From Limnobaculum zhutongyuii (lineage in GTDB: Bacteria; Pseudomonadota; Gammaproteobacteria; Enterobacterales; Enterobacteriaceae): 64,000 nucleotides of DNA. Made by a program: the position numbers and the translations under genes. The stretch is taken from the NCBI RefSeq assembly GCF_004295645.1, contig NZ_CP034752.1, forward strand, positions 806,001 to 870,000, written 5' to 3'. Below are positions 35,246-45,204 of this stretch, in pieces (within the stretch, counting starts at the first letter, position 1; each line of letters starts with the position of its first letter). The notes beneath the pieces are model-generated. The model was not told the origin of the DNA, did not search any database, and saw only the letters and a program-made list of their open reading frames with translations.

Positions 35246-35898
35246 GACATTTAATTGCACTGGTGGGGTTAGTGGCTACTTTGCTACTGGCTGGTTGTGC
35301 TAAGCCAGTTGATTATGATTATTCGGCCTTCCGACAAAGCCAGCCGAAAAGCATTTTAGTGTTACTACCGCAAAACTCATCGCCGGAAGTGAATGCCAGC
35401 CATGGTGTTTTATCTCAGGTTACTCTGCCATTAGCAGAGTCGGGATACTATGTTTTCCCGGTAGCGGTAGTTGAGGAAGTTTTTAAACAAAACGGTATGA
35501 CTAACGCCCATGATATTCAGGGCGTGAGTGCCACTAAGCTGAGAGAGATTTTTGCAGCCGATGCGGTGCTTTATCTGGAAGTCACTGATTATGGTACCTC
35601 TTATAAAGTGATTACCAGTGAGTCCCGGGTAACGGTAAGCGGTAAGCTGGTGGATTTGAAAACAGGCCAACAGTTATGGAGTGGCTCGGCTACGGCCTCT
35701 TCAGCGGAAGGAGATTCGGGTAATAATGGTCTTTTAGGTATGTTGCTTCAGGCAGCGATTAATCAAATTAGCCATACGTTATCCGATAAAAGTTATGACA
35801 TTGCCGGTATTACCACCGCGCGCCTGCTCTCTGCCGGCAGACCAAGCGGTATTCTTTATGGCCCTCGTTCGCCAAAATACGGTAAAGAAGCCGAGTAA
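35242..35898 (+). CDS. DUF799 (GNA1162-like) lipoprotein
   Basis: A 218-residue lipoprotein with lipobox LLAGCA. The body (SILVLLPQNSSPEVNASHGVLSQVTLPLAESGYYVFPVAVV, then ADAVLYLEVTDYGTSY) matches the family of the neisserial vaccine antigen GNA1162, whose fold resembles proteins that assemble export channels. It overlaps the DUF4810 gene (ATGA) and ends before a shared terminator. Confidence 0.82.
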   Translation: MRHLIALVGLVATLLLAGCAKPVDYDYSAFRQSQPKSILVLLPQNSSPEVNASHGVLSQVTLPLAESGYYVFPVAVVEEVFKQNGMTNAHDIQGVSATKLREIFAADAVLYLEVTDYGTSYKVITSESRVTVSGKLVDLKTGQQLWSGSATASSAEGDSGNNGLLGMLLQAAINQISHTLSDKSYDIAGITTARLLSAGRPSGILYGPRSPKYGKEAE

Positions 35899-35922
35899 TC
35901 TTAGCGGTTATCGTTAGTTTCC

Positions 35923-35957
35923 CGGGCCACGTGATGTTATACCGCGTGGCCCGTTTT
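35923..35957. terminator. Terminator between DUF799 and focA (convergent)
   Basis: CGGGCCACG / CGTGGCCCG, a 9-bp perfect stem, followed by TTTT on the plus strand. It ends the lipoprotein operon and may also serve focA. Confidence 0.8.
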
Positions 35958-35965
35958 CTATGCAT

Positions 35966-36907
35966 TCAGGCGGCTTTAGATTCGGGGGGCGATGGAGGAG
36001 AAGCACTACTTTTGGGTTCTAAAGGCATGACATTGGCATTGGTTGGTGCTTTATCAATGGTTTTTCGCAGATACATAAACCAGAAAGGTAAGCCAACAAG
36101 CAAACCTCCCAGAATATTGCCGATGGTGACCGGCAACAGATTCTTCAGTAAGAAATTAGCCAGCGTCAGATCGGAAAATTGTTCGACGGAAACGCCAACT
36201 GAAAGCCAGAATTCAGGTGCGGCAAAGTTTTTAATCGCAATTCCCATCGGGATCATAAACATATTAGCGATACTGTGTTCGAAGCCGCTGGCGACAAACA
36301 TTGCGATGGGCAGGATAAGAATAAACATTTTATCCATCAAACTTTTACCTGCATAACTCATCCATACCGCCAGACAGACCATCAGATTAGCCATCAGGCC
36401 AAGAAAAACGGCCTGAGTAAAACTATGGTGCAGTTTATATTGTGCGGTATTCAATACGTTCAACCCCCATTGCCCATTAGCCGCAGTGTGCTGGCCGGCA
36501 AACCAGATAATAGCCACCAGAAACAGGGCACCAAAAAAATTACCGATATAAACATGAGTCCAGTTGGCGAGCATTTGGCCTAAGCTAATTTTGCCACTGG
36601 CTTTGGCGACGCTGGTTAAAATTGTTGAGGTGAATAAATCAACCCCGCAGGCAACCACTAACATTAACCCCAATGAAAAGCAGGCTCCGCCCAAAAATTT
36701 AGCCCACCCATAGGGGGCGCTGGCAGTTCCGGTAGTGGCGGTAATATAGAAGACAAAAGCGATAGAGATAAATAAGCCGGCAAGAATAGCGGAGATATAA
36801 ACCTGGCTCAGCGGTTTACTGGTTTTATAGATACCGGCATTTTCTGCAATTTTGGCCATCTCCGGGGCGGAAAAGCAACTAACGCCGTTTGCATGGGGAT
36901 TATCCAT
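35966..36907 (-). CDS. focA: Formate channel FocA
   Basis: A 313-residue formate-nitrite transporter family channel with six membrane helices. ISIAFVFYITATTGTAS, ACGVDLFTSTILTSVAKASG, NGQWGLNVL and the pore His region AMFVASGFEHSIANMF are nearly identical to E. coli FocA. It exchanges formate across the inner membrane. The C-terminus is ~25 residues longer. pflB, its usual partner, is not next to it: a terminator and the lipoprotein operon lie downstream. Confidence 0.9.
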   Translation of the reverse strand: MDNPHANGVSCFSAPEMAKIAENAGIYKTSKPLSQVYISAILAGLFISIAFVFYITATTGTASAPYGWAKFLGGACFSLGLMLVVACGVDLFTSTILTSVAKASGKISLGQMLANWTHVYIGNFFGALFLVAIIWFAGQHTAANGQWGLNVLNTAQYKLHHSFTQAVFLGLMANLMVCLAVWMSYAGKSLMDKMFILILPIAMFVASGFEHSIANMFMIPMGIAIKNFAAPEFWLSVGVSVEQFSDLTLANFLLKNLLPVTIGNILGGLLVGLPFWFMYLRKTIDKAPTNANVMPLEPKSSASPPSPPESKAA

Positions 36908-37473
36908 AATGTCTACTCTCTTAGTTATCGATATTTACATTAACCGTAGATAGTCGGGTATTCGGCCATTGGCGATATCTTTTGGTTACCTGACTATCCG
37001 CACATGTTGGATGTTAAATTATTAGTGTCGAAATCGATTAGAGTGTTGGTTTCTGATGTCGAAAGTGAAACCATAACAATGATAAGCAAGCATTTTTTAT
37101 GCCATGATTGATTGTTTTTTAATCAACTGAAAGATAAAGCATAAATCTTGAACGGAAGGAGGATTTGGCGTGTTTCAACATAAGTGTCGACGATAATATG
37201 ACGTTATGAGTGCGGTTAGGTTAGGCGTTGTATTTTATTACATTGGTTTTATTTATATATCAGCAATATTTTTATTATTACTTTATTAAATGAGAATTTG
37301 TCGTATATAATAATGATTATCAAACTTATTCAATCAATGATATTTATTTTCTTTTATGACAATAGCCTATGTCTATAATAGGCACATTCTATCTGCAATA
37401 TCCCCTCAGAGTGCTATACTTATCGTATATTAATTAGATACTCCAATGTTAAAAAACGATGAGGACACGGACA
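36908..37473. other. focA-dps intergenic region
   Basis: A 566-bp AT-rich gap with both divergent promoters. Only the dps -10 region is assigned (separate entry). I see no ORF or repeat. Fnr and OxyR sites are expected from the E. coli genes but I did not find convincing ones by eye. Confidence 0.4.
37412..37421 (+). promoter_or_regulatory. Probable sigma-S type -10 element of dps
   Basis: TGCTATACTT, containing the extended form CTATACT preferred by stationary-phase RNA polymerase. It lies 53 bases before the dps start and resembles the E. coli dps promoter core. Confidence 0.6.
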
Positions 37474-37977
37474 ATGAGTACAGTTAAATCATTAAAAGCA
37501 AAAGAGTCAAAATTAGCTTTCACACGCCTTGATATCGAAGAAAGTGTAAAATTATCCTCAATTAAGACCTTAAATCATATGGTCGCTCAATTGGCCGATT
37601 TAGCGTTAATTACTAAACAAGCCCACTGGAATATGAAAGGTGCTAACTTTATCAGCGCTCATGAAATGATTGATGGTTTCCGTGATGTGCTGTTAGCCCA
37701 TCAGGATACTTTTGCAGAGCGTGTGGTTCAGTTTGGCGGTACCGCTATGGGTACATTACAGGCTGTCGCTGTAGCGACAACCCTGAAGGCTTATCCAACG
37801 GATATCTACACCGTTAAAGATCATCTGACTGCACTGGCTGACCGTTATGCGGTTGTGGCTAATGAAATGCGCAAAGCAATTACTGAAGCAGAAGATGAAG
37901 ATGTAGCGGATATGCTGACGGCCGCTTCCCGCGATCTGGATAAGTTCGTGTGGTTTATTGAAGCCCATCTGGCATAA
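37474..37977 (+). CDS. dps: DNA-binding ferritin-like protein Dps
   Basis: A 167-residue miniferritin that coats DNA and oxidises Fe(II) with peroxide in starved cells. The ferroxidase residues are in LITKQAHWNMKGANFISAHE and MIDGFRDVLLAHQDTFAER. The Lys-rich N-terminal tail (STVKSLKAKESK) is the DNA-contact arm. I chose the ATG at 37474, which matches E. coli; an in-frame ATG at 37459 has no support. Confidence 0.96.
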   Translation: MSTVKSLKAKESKLAFTRLDIEESVKLSSIKTLNHMVAQLADLALITKQAHWNMKGANFISAHEMIDGFRDVLLAHQDTFAERVVQFGGTAMGTLQAVAVATTLKAYPTDIYTVKDHLTALADRYAVVANEMRKAITEAEDEDVADMLTAASRDLDKFVWFIEAHLA

Positions 37978-38000
37978 TAATTTATTGTAATAAGATAAAT

Positions 38001-38035
38001 AACCCTTTCTGATAGCAATATCAGAAGGGGTTTTC
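38001..38035 (+). terminator. dps terminator
   Basis: AACCCTTTCTGATA / TATCAGAAGGGGTT with a short GCAA loop, followed by TTTT. A strong stem 23 bases after the stop. Confidence 0.85.
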
Positions 38036-38177
38036 TTATATATGAATTTATAATATATCAGCGCTGTTTTTTATTAATTAAAACATTAACAACATTTATT
38101 TTAATTGCTTAAGAATAATATTTATTGCTGTATAAGAACCGTTATTTATTAGCATGATTTTTTAGCGTTAACCAATA

Positions 38178-38210
38178 AAGCACAGCCCCATTTATTTTGA
38201 GACTGTGCTT
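38178..38210 (-). terminator. Terminator after the LysR gene
   Basis: AAGCACAG / CTGTGCTT, an 8-bp stem with a 17-base loop, followed on the minus strand by TATTGG. It lies just past the LysR stop. Confidence 0.55.
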
Positions 38211-38214
38211 ATTA

Positions 38215-39129
38215 TTATTTTTTCTTTTCCAGCAAACGTTTTTCCAGGCTATTAATTAGATAATCCTTAAATAGCGATAGTCTGGCCGGGTAGTGTTCAC
38301 GTCGCTTGTAATACAGATTGATATCAAAGGTGCTGGCCATGTAGTTCTCCAGAATACTGACCAGATGACCCTGACGTATATCCTCTTCCACTAAAGATTT
38401 GGGTAGATAGGCGATGCCTGCATGATTAAGGGCCAGCCGTTTGAGAATCTCTGAGTTATCGCATTCAAAAAAATTCGGAATGTTATAGATGCTGACTTTG
38501 CCATTCAGGAAGAATTGCCATTTGTTACCGCCGACCAGGCTCTTGGAATACAGGCAGCAATGGTCAGCTAAATCTTCCGGGCTTTGTGGTGCAGGGTGCT
38601 GGCTCAAATAGCGTGATGAGGCGACGGTAACCAGCGGTTCACTGACTAAACGTTTACGCACATCGGAAGAATCATGGTCGATTTTGCCCTTATAGCTGGC
38701 CTGTGCCCGAATAGAGAAATCGACTTCATCCACCAGATTCACCGGGAATGGATTAATAAATAGCTTCACCTTAATCTTGGGATACTCAATTAAGAAGCTG
38801 GAGATAATGTCCACCAAATGCTCGGTGGCAAACAGCGGGGTGGAGGCAATGCGGATCAGGCCAATGTAGTCATTGCCGGTACTCATTACCTCCTCAATCA
38901 TCTCACGGGCATCTCGAGCCAGTGGTTCAAACTTCTCATAAAGATGCATACCGGTTTGAGAAGGGGATACCCGGCGAGTGGAGCGTTTTAGCAGGCTAAC
39001 GCCCATCTCTTTTTCCAGCTCGGCCACCCAGCGGCTGGCAGCGGAAACTGAAATATTAAACTCTTCTGCTGCTTTGCTTAATGAGCCTGATTTAACCACT
39101 GCGCAGAAGAAGATAATTTTATCCAGCAT
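38215..39129 (-). CDS. LysR-family transcriptional regulator
   Basis: A 304-residue LysR protein: N-terminal winged HTH (FFCAVVKSGSLSKAAEEFNISVSAASRWVAELEKEMG) and a substrate-binding domain to the end. It lies downstream of the thiolase-SDR-CoA transferase-permease genes on the same strand, separated by ~420 bases with a partial family A repeat. It may control that operon, although position alone is weak evidence. Confidence 0.82.
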   Translation of the reverse strand: MLDKIIFFCAVVKSGSLSKAAEEFNISVSAASRWVAELEKEMGVSLLKRSTRRVSPSQTGMHLYEKFEPLARDAREMIEEVMSTGNDYIGLIRIASTPLFATEHLVDIISSFLIEYPKIKVKLFINPFPVNLVDEVDFSIRAQASYKGKIDHDSSDVRKRLVSEPLVTVASSRYLSQHPAPQSPEDLADHCCLYSKSLVGGNKWQFFLNGKVSIYNIPNFFECDNSEILKRLALNHAGIAYLPKSLVEEDIRQGHLVSILENYMASTFDINLYYKRREHYPARLSLFKDYLINSLEKRLLEKKK

Positions 39130-39546
39130 GACGATACTCCTACTTTATTGTTTTTCATTGTTGTTATATTCGCCACGTTATTTGAAGCAAAACGACAGGT
39201 TTGGAACAATCTACGCTGGCTGGCAGTAAAAATAATCTATCCCTTAAACGGGACACTCGTCCCAATAGTATATTTTACGATCTCTCATTGTGCAGGTCGC
39301 TCTGATTGCTCACAAAATGGGAGGATGGATAGGTTCTGTCTATTCAGAGGAAATAAAAAAACCTCCTGAACGAATGTACAAGAGGTCAGATTACAGGTTA
39401 AAGCTAATTAAATCGCTCTTCCGACCGGGCACTCGGGCGATATGCCTACATTGTCATTACGGCCGGAATATCCACTGAAATCGGATCAGACAAACAACAA
39501 CCTCACCCCCTAAAAAATTCAGCGGTGAGGCATTCAGGCGATAAAA
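39130..39546. other. Intergenic region, LysR / thiolase
   Basis: 417 bases holding the LysR promoter and a truncated family A repeat. I see no gene in it. Short frames on the plus strand have no ribosome site. Confidence 0.4.
39414..39475 (-). repeat. Dispersed repeat, family A (truncated copy 4)
   Basis: Only the left ~60 bases of the element are present: read on the minus strand, GTGGATATTCCGGCCGTAA...CCGGTCGGAAGAGC. The TTCCGGCCG / CGGTCGGAA hairpin is kept, and the remainder of the element is absent. Confidence 0.75.
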
Positions 39547-40757
39547 TCAGAGGTTCTTAATCACGATAGCCACGCCCATACCGCCACCAATACACAATGA
39601 AGCCAGGCCATATTGATTATGACGACGCTTCATTTCGTGAATCAGCGAAACGGTAATGCGACCACCGCTGGCACCCAGAGGATGACCAAGGGCAATAGCG
39701 CCACCGTTCACGTTGGTATGAGGTAATATCGATTCCACGCTACAGCCATGCTCTTGTGACAGTTCACGTAAAACCCCAGAGACTGAGCAGCAAAGGCTTC
39801 GTTTAGCTCAATAAGCTCCATATCCTGCAGGCGCATACCGGCATTTTTTAACGCTTTGCTAATCGCCGGTACCGGGCCAAGACCCATTACTTTAGGATCA
39901 ACACCGGCTTGCGCATAGGAGACGATCTCAGCAATGGGCTTCAGGCCATATTTCTCTACCGCTTTTCCACTGGCAACGATCAGCGCACAGGCACTGTCAT
40001 TCAGGCCGGAAGCATTGGCTGCGGTGACGGTACCACCCTCTTTTTTAAAGGCAGTGCGCAGTTTTTCCATATCGGCGAGAGTAGTGAAAGGCTTGATATA
40101 CTCGTCGGTATCAAAAGTAACCGGCCCTTTACGTCCCGGAACCATCACCGGAACGATTTCATCGCGAAATTTTCCTTGTTCCTGAGCTGCACCGGCTTTT
40201 TGTTGGCTGGCCAGCGCAAAGTCATCCTGCTCCTGACGGCTGATATGATGTTTTTCAGCGATGTTTTCAGCCGTAACGCCCATATGAATCTGGTTCATGG
40301 CATCCATTAAGCCATCAATCAGCATGGAATCTTCCAGCGTCATATTGCCCATCTTCACGCCGTTACGTATTTTGCCCGGCATCAGGAACGGTGCAGAGGA
40401 CATATTCTCCATACCGGCAGCCATGACCAGATCCGCATCACCGGCTTTAATATGTGAGGCTGCATCCATAATGGTTTTCATACCGCTGCCGCACAGCATA
40501 TTCAGGGTGTAGGCAGGAACGGAATCGGGTACGCCAGCTTTTAATGCCGCCTGACGACCCGGGCCCTGGCCCTGACCGGCACTCAACACGTTACCGACAA
40601 TCACTTCATCCAGCCATTCTGGTTTAACACCTGATTTTTCCAGTGTCTGTTGCATCACTTGTGCTGCAATATCGCTGGCAGGTAATGAGGATAAGGTTCC
40701 GCAGAAGCTACCGATTGCCGCACGCTGGGCGGCAATAATGTATACTTTATTCGTCAT
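39547..40757 (-). pseudogene. atoB: Acetyl-CoA acetyltransferase (thiolase) with a one-base frameshift near its C-terminus
   Basis: A thiolase of the AtoB/PhaA type. The nucleophilic Cys is in NMLCGSGMKTIMDA, and the C-terminal NVNGGAIALGHPLGASGGR (His) and SLCIGGGMG (Cys) motifs lie in another frame. The shift falls after AFAAQSLG, at a run of four G (39774-39777; C on the plus strand) where five would restore the frame, giving ~403 residues. Loss of the last third of the active site would abolish activity if real. It follows the SDR gene with 19 bases between. Confidence 0.82.
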
Positions 40758-40776
40758 ATATCACCTTCCAATGCGC

Positions 40777-41508
40777 TTACAGTGTTAATCCACCGTCAAT
40801 TTTCAGAACCTGACCGGTAATGAATTTGGCTTTTTCAGACGCCAGGAACAGTACCCCTTCAGCAATATCTTCTGCTGTAGCCATACGGCCAAGTGGGGTT
40901 TTATTATTGATGCCTTCCAGCACTTTTTCTGGCAGGTCTTTGGTCATTGGGGTTTCGGTGAAGCCAGGTGCTACGCAGTTGGCACGAATTTGTGCCCCTT
41001 TACGGGCGAACTCTTTGGCCCAGCCCTTAGTCATAGCGATAACGCCGCCTTTAGTGGCTGCATAGTTGCTTTGACCAATGTTGCCATCGGTACCCACGAT
41101 AGAAGACATGGTAATGATGGAGCCTTTGCCGTTTTCGGTCATCAGCGCCACGATGGCCTGAGTCATATTGAAAACGCCTTTCAGGTTGACGTTAAGTACT
41201 GCATCCCAATCATCTTCAGTCATTTTACCGATCATGGCATCGCGGGTGATACCGGCGTTGTTAACCAGAACATCGATTTGACCGAACTCGGCTTTGACTG
41301 CATCAACAAAAGCGGTAATAGCAGGGCGATCGCACACATTCAGTTTGGCTGGGCGTACATTTGGGTATTGGTTTTCCAGTGATTTTAGCTCTTGCTCATT
41401 CATATCAACGGCAAAAATCATTTTGGCTCCGGCTTGTGAAAACTTCTTCACGATTTCCAGACCAATTCCCCGACCTGCACCAGTAACGACACAAATTTTG
41501 TTTAACAT
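40777..41508 (-). CDS. Short-chain dehydrogenase, FabG/acetoacetyl-CoA reductase type
   Basis: A 243-residue SDR: nucleotide-binding TGAGRGIG, NNAGITRD, catalytic Ser (TMSSIVG) and YAATK, ending FITGQVLKIDGGLTL. Together with a thiolase, a CoA-transferase and a permease it most likely interconverts 3-hydroxybutyryl-type and acetoacetyl compounds. The direction and the form of the substrate (free acid or CoA) are not resolved. I chose the ATG at 41508, which has GGAGAA upstream. Confidence 0.85.
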   Translation of the reverse strand: MLNKICVVTGAGRGIGLEIVKKFSQAGAKMIFAVDMNEQELKSLENQYPNVRPAKLNVCDRPAITAFVDAVKAEFGQIDVLVNNAGITRDAMIGKMTEDDWDAVLNVNLKGVFNMTQAIVALMTENGKGSIITMSSIVGTDGNIGQSNYAATKGGVIAMTKGWAKEFARKGAQIRANCVAPGFTETPMTKDLPEKVLEGINNKTPLGRMATAEDIAEGVLFLASEKAKFITGQVLKIDGGLTL

Positions 41509-41589
41509 AACTTTTCTCCAGTTGAGCATAGACGTAAATAATGGGGTTGATTGCCGCGCCGGATGATGAATGGCGCGGCAATACGGGTG

Positions 41590-43146
41590 TTATTTCAGCG
41601 TTAAACCAATAGGGCGGTCGTGGAAAATGGCTTCATCCATGGTTTTCAGATTCGGGCTAATCAGTGGAACGAATTCCATCTTGCCGAGAATGTCTTTTTC
41701 CAGATCGATACCCGGTGCGATTTCCGTTAATTCAAGCCCTTGTGGGGTTAAACGGAATACCGCACGCTCGGTGATATACAGCACCGGCTTGTGGTTTTCG
41801 TTGGCAGTTTTTGCCGAGAAGGTAATTTGCTGAACTTTGTCGATGAATTTGCTGATATCACCATCTTTATTGATGGTTAACTTGCCGTCACCGACCTGAA
41901 TATCGAATTTTCCGGCGGTGAAGGTGCCACAAAAGAACACCTCTTTGGCATTTTGGGTAATATTGATAAACCCGCCACAGCCAGGGATCTTGGTACCAAA
42001 ACGGGACACGTTAAGGTCGCCGGTTTTGTCACATTCCGCCAGTCCAAGGAATGCCTGATCGATACCGCCACCGTCATAGAAGTCAAACTGCTGATCCTGA
42101 GTAATGATAGCTTCCGGGTTAGCGGAAGCGCCAAAGCTCAAACCACCGGCCGGAGTGCCGCCAATGGCGCCCGGTTCAACCGTCAGGTTCATTGCTCCGG
42201 TCTGTCCTTCTTCATCGGCTACGGCAGAAATGTATTCCGGTAAGCCAATACCCAGATTCATGATGGCTCCGCGCTTCAGTTCCTGAGCGGCACGACGGGC
42301 AACCACTTTTTTGGCATCCAGTTTTATCGGCTTAACGTCTTTTTCTACTTTTGGCGTCAGGCGGCAGTAAGCATCATTTTGCTGTTCTGCAAAGGTCTGC
42401 ATGTGTTCGGCCGGGTTATCAACCACCACCACCATATCCACCAGAATGCCGGGAATGCGTACCTGTTGTGGCTCAAGGGTTCCCGCTTTGACCTTACGTT
42501 TTACCTGTACAACGACTTTGCCACCGTTGTTTTTCACCATTTGAGCCGCCGCTAGGTTTTCAACAAACAGGCATTCGTCTTCCATGGTGATATTGCCATT
42601 TTCATCCGCAGTGGTACCGCGCAGCAGAGCGACGTTGGCATCTAAACGTTTGTAGAACAGGTACTCTTTATTATGAATGGTGATAACTTCAACCCAATCC
42701 TCTTTAGTCGATTGGTTGATCTTTCCACCTTCAATGCGCGGGTCAACAAACGTCCCCAGTCCGACATGGCTGAGTGTGCCCGGTTTACCCGCCGCGGTAT
42801 CACGCATCAGATGGGCGATGATGCCCTGCGGCAGGTTATAGCCGGTGATTTTTTCTTCATTAGCCAGCTTTTGTAGCTTAGGAATTAAGCCCCAGTGGCC
42901 ACCGATAACGAAAGAGACCAAACCCTCTTCCGACAGATTGTTTACCGCTCTTTCCGCTGAATCACCCTGACCTGCGGCGAAATAGAGGGACAAATTACGA
43001 GGATGCCCCTCCTGCTTAAAGCGAGAACCAACGGCTTTTTCCAGCGCTTCGGGTACTACCGCGCCGATAAAACCACCAAGTACCAGCCTGTCCCCATCCT
43101 GAATGGATTGGGCAAACTCATCCAGAGATACAAATTGAGCAGCCAT
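41590..43146 (-). CDS. Acetate/3-ketoacid CoA-transferase, fused subunits
   Basis: A 518-residue single-chain CoA-transferase with alpha (residues ~1-260; GDRLVLGGFIGAVVPEALE) and beta (residues ~285-518) halves. The catalytic Glu is expected in LTVEPGAIGGTPAGG. The layout matches YdiF-type enzymes rather than separate AtoD/AtoA. It would activate short-chain acids with acetyl-CoA as donor, e.g. acetoacetate. It follows the permease by 30 bases. Confidence 0.88.
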   Translation of the reverse strand: MAAQFVSLDEFAQSIQDGDRLVLGGFIGAVVPEALEKAVGSRFKQEGHPRNLSLYFAAGQGDSAERAVNNLSEEGLVSFVIGGHWGLIPKLQKLANEEKITGYNLPQGIIAHLMRDTAAGKPGTLSHVGLGTFVDPRIEGGKINQSTKEDWVEVITIHNKEYLFYKRLDANVALLRGTTADENGNITMEDECLFVENLAAAQMVKNNGGKVVVQVKRKVKAGTLEPQQVRIPGILVDMVVVVDNPAEHMQTFAEQQNDAYCRLTPKVEKDVKPIKLDAKKVVARRAAQELKRGAIMNLGIGLPEYISAVADEEGQTGAMNLTVEPGAIGGTPAGGLSFGASANPEAIITQDQQFDFYDGGGIDQAFLGLAECDKTGDLNVSRFGTKIPGCGGFINITQNAKEVFFCGTFTAGKFDIQVGDGKLTINKDGDISKFIDKVQQITFSAKTANENHKPVLYITERAVFRLTPQGLELTEIAPGIDLEKDILGKMEFVPLISPNLKTMDEAIFHDRPIGLTLK

Positions 43147-43176
43147 TTTTATACTTCCTTAGCTATCAGCTAAAAA

Positions 43177-44568
43177 TCAAACCAATCCGGTCATGTAGTA
43201 AACGCCGATGATCACAAACACTGCGAGGGTCTTAATGCAGGTCACGGCAAAAATATCTTTATAGGAGTCTTTATGGGTTAAACCGGTAACGGCTAACAGG
43301 GTAATAACCGCGCCGTTGTGAGGTAGGGTATCCATACCACCACTGGCCATTGCGACTACGCGGTGTAGTACTTCAGGGCTGATTCCAGCGGCCTGAGTAG
43401 CGGCTAATAGTTGGTCACCCATGGCGGCCAGAGCAATACTCATACCACCGGAGGCTGAGCCGGTAACGCCTGCCAGTGAAGTTACGGTGACTGCGGCATT
43501 GACTAATGGGTTAGGAATACTGGTTAACGCATCACGAATAATCATAAAGCCAGGCAGTGCGGCAATAACGGCACCGAAGCCATATTCAGAGGCGGTGTTA
43601 ACCGATGCCAGCATGGCGCCACCGATGGCGACTTTAGTTCCTTCGGCGAAGTTCTTACGTACCACATTAAACGCAGTGCAAAGAACGAAAAGGATACCTA
43701 ACAGCAGTGCTGCTTCTACCGCCCAAATACCAACAATGGAAGGAACTTTAGTGACCAGGGGGTCTTTCAAACCGGGCAGTGAGACGATATGTTCCGCGCC
43801 ATACCATTTTGGTATCAGCTTGGTGAAGGCCATATTGGCTACGCCAATCAGGATCAGCGGTGTAATAGCCAACCATGGTGAAGGTAAATCGCTGGTATCC
43901 ACCGGTGCAGGTTCATTGACCAGGTTGGTTCCATAACCTTCGCCTTTGCGAATGGCACTGCGTAAACGCCAGTTCAGATAAGCCATACCCACACAGAAGA
44001 CGAATACCGCACCAATACAGCCCAGGATTGGTGCTGCTAAGGTAGTGGTACCAAAGAAGGTGGTAGGAATAATATTCTGAATTTGTGGGGTACCGGGTAG
44101 GGCATCCATCGTAAATGAGAATGCCCCCAGAGCAACGGCACCGGGGATTAATCGTTTGGGTAGATTCCCTTGTCGGAACATTTCCGCGGCAAACGGATAA
44201 ACGGCAAATACCACCACAAACAGTGATACACCACCGTAGGTCAGCAGAGCACAAACGATCACGATAACCATAATGGCACGTTCACGTCCGATCCATTTGA
44301 TGACGGCGGCAACAATTGATTTAGAAAATCCGGAGAGTTCAATCACCTTACCGAAAACGGCACCCAGCAGGAATACCGGGAAGTAGAGTTTAATAAAGCC
44401 GACCATCTTATCCATAAACAATCCGGAGAAGACTGGGGCAACGGCGGCAGGTTGGGTGAGAAGAACGGCCCCGAGAGCAGCGATGGGTGCCATCAGAATA
44501 ACGCTATATCCGCGATAGGCTGCGAACATTAGAAAACACAGGGCACCGAGAACAATGATGAAATCCAT
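43177..44568 (-). CDS. GntP-family permease, probably for a short hydroxyacid
   Basis: A 463-residue inner-membrane carrier with ~12-14 helices. It resembles the D-3-hydroxybutyrate/gluconate permease family (YGGVSLFVVVFAVYPFA, FTMDALPGTPQIQNIIPTTFFG, GGMDTLPHNGAVITLLAVTGLTHK). It is the first gene of the unit, so uptake of 3-hydroxybutyrate or acetoacetate followed by CoA-transfer, oxidation and thiolysis is the simplest reading. Confidence 0.82.
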   Translation of the reverse strand: MDFIIVLGALCFLMFAAYRGYSVILMAPIAALGAVLLTQPAAVAPVFSGLFMDKMVGFIKLYFPVFLLGAVFGKVIELSGFSKSIVAAVIKWIGRERAIMVIVIVCALLTYGGVSLFVVVFAVYPFAAEMFRQGNLPKRLIPGAVALGAFSFTMDALPGTPQIQNIIPTTFFGTTTLAAPILGCIGAVFVFCVGMAYLNWRLRSAIRKGEGYGTNLVNEPAPVDTSDLPSPWLAITPLILIGVANMAFTKLIPKWYGAEHIVSLPGLKDPLVTKVPSIVGIWAVEAALLLGILFVLCTAFNVVRKNFAEGTKVAIGGAMLASVNTASEYGFGAVIAALPGFMIIRDALTSIPNPLVNAAVTVTSLAGVTGSASGGMSIALAAMGDQLLAATQAAGISPEVLHRVVAMASGGMDTLPHNGAVITLLAVTGLTHKDSYKDIFAVTCIKTLAVFVIIGVYYMTGLV

Positions 44569-45204
44569 CGTTAAGTTACTCCTAAGGTTTAGTGCGGTTA
44601 GAAGATGTTTCTATTTTTTAGTTTTTTATTTATATGCTCAGGATCCTATTTTCCTGATGTTTGAATTGACTTTTTCCAACGAATAATTAGCAGGAAAATA
44701 TTTTATTTATGGGTTTTTTATGACTATAAAAACGAACGGTTTTAAATAGTCTGTGGCTGCGGATAATAGTCATCAAAGTGGATGGCGTAAATATAAAAGA
44801 ATCTTAGTCATGCTATTTTGGCTAATTGTTAAATTTAACAATTTAATCATATATCAATGAAAAATAATGAATTATGTTAATTCGATTTTATGCTGAATCG
44901 TTTTTATTTGCATTTTTAGAAAATCATATTTGCAGAAATGAAATTAGAATCTAACCAATTTATATCCCTACTTTTATAATGGTAACGTGGTGGATTTATT
45001 TATTAATAGAATTGGTATTACCAATTAACAATAAGGGTTATTTTATTATTTGATAGGGTTCACATTATTTTGTTGTTTTAAATGATGAATGAAAGTTTAA
45101 ATGTTTTTTAAATAAATTTAAGGTGGTTAATGTGGTTTTTTTGTATTTATTTTTTGTATTTATTAGGGGGGATATAAGGGGCGTTAGGTTTGGGAAATGA
45201 TTAA
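44569..45204. other. Long AT-rich gap upstream of the permease operon
   Basis: 636 bases, strongly AT-rich with many T runs. It presumably carries the operon promoter. I looked for a sigma-54 -24/-12 pair near the permease start and found none convincing. No gene seen. Confidence 0.4.

Noticed and set aside
44569..44700. Sigma-54 promoter for the permease operon
   Set aside because: The E. coli ato operon has one, but I found no TGGCAC-N5-TTGC match here.
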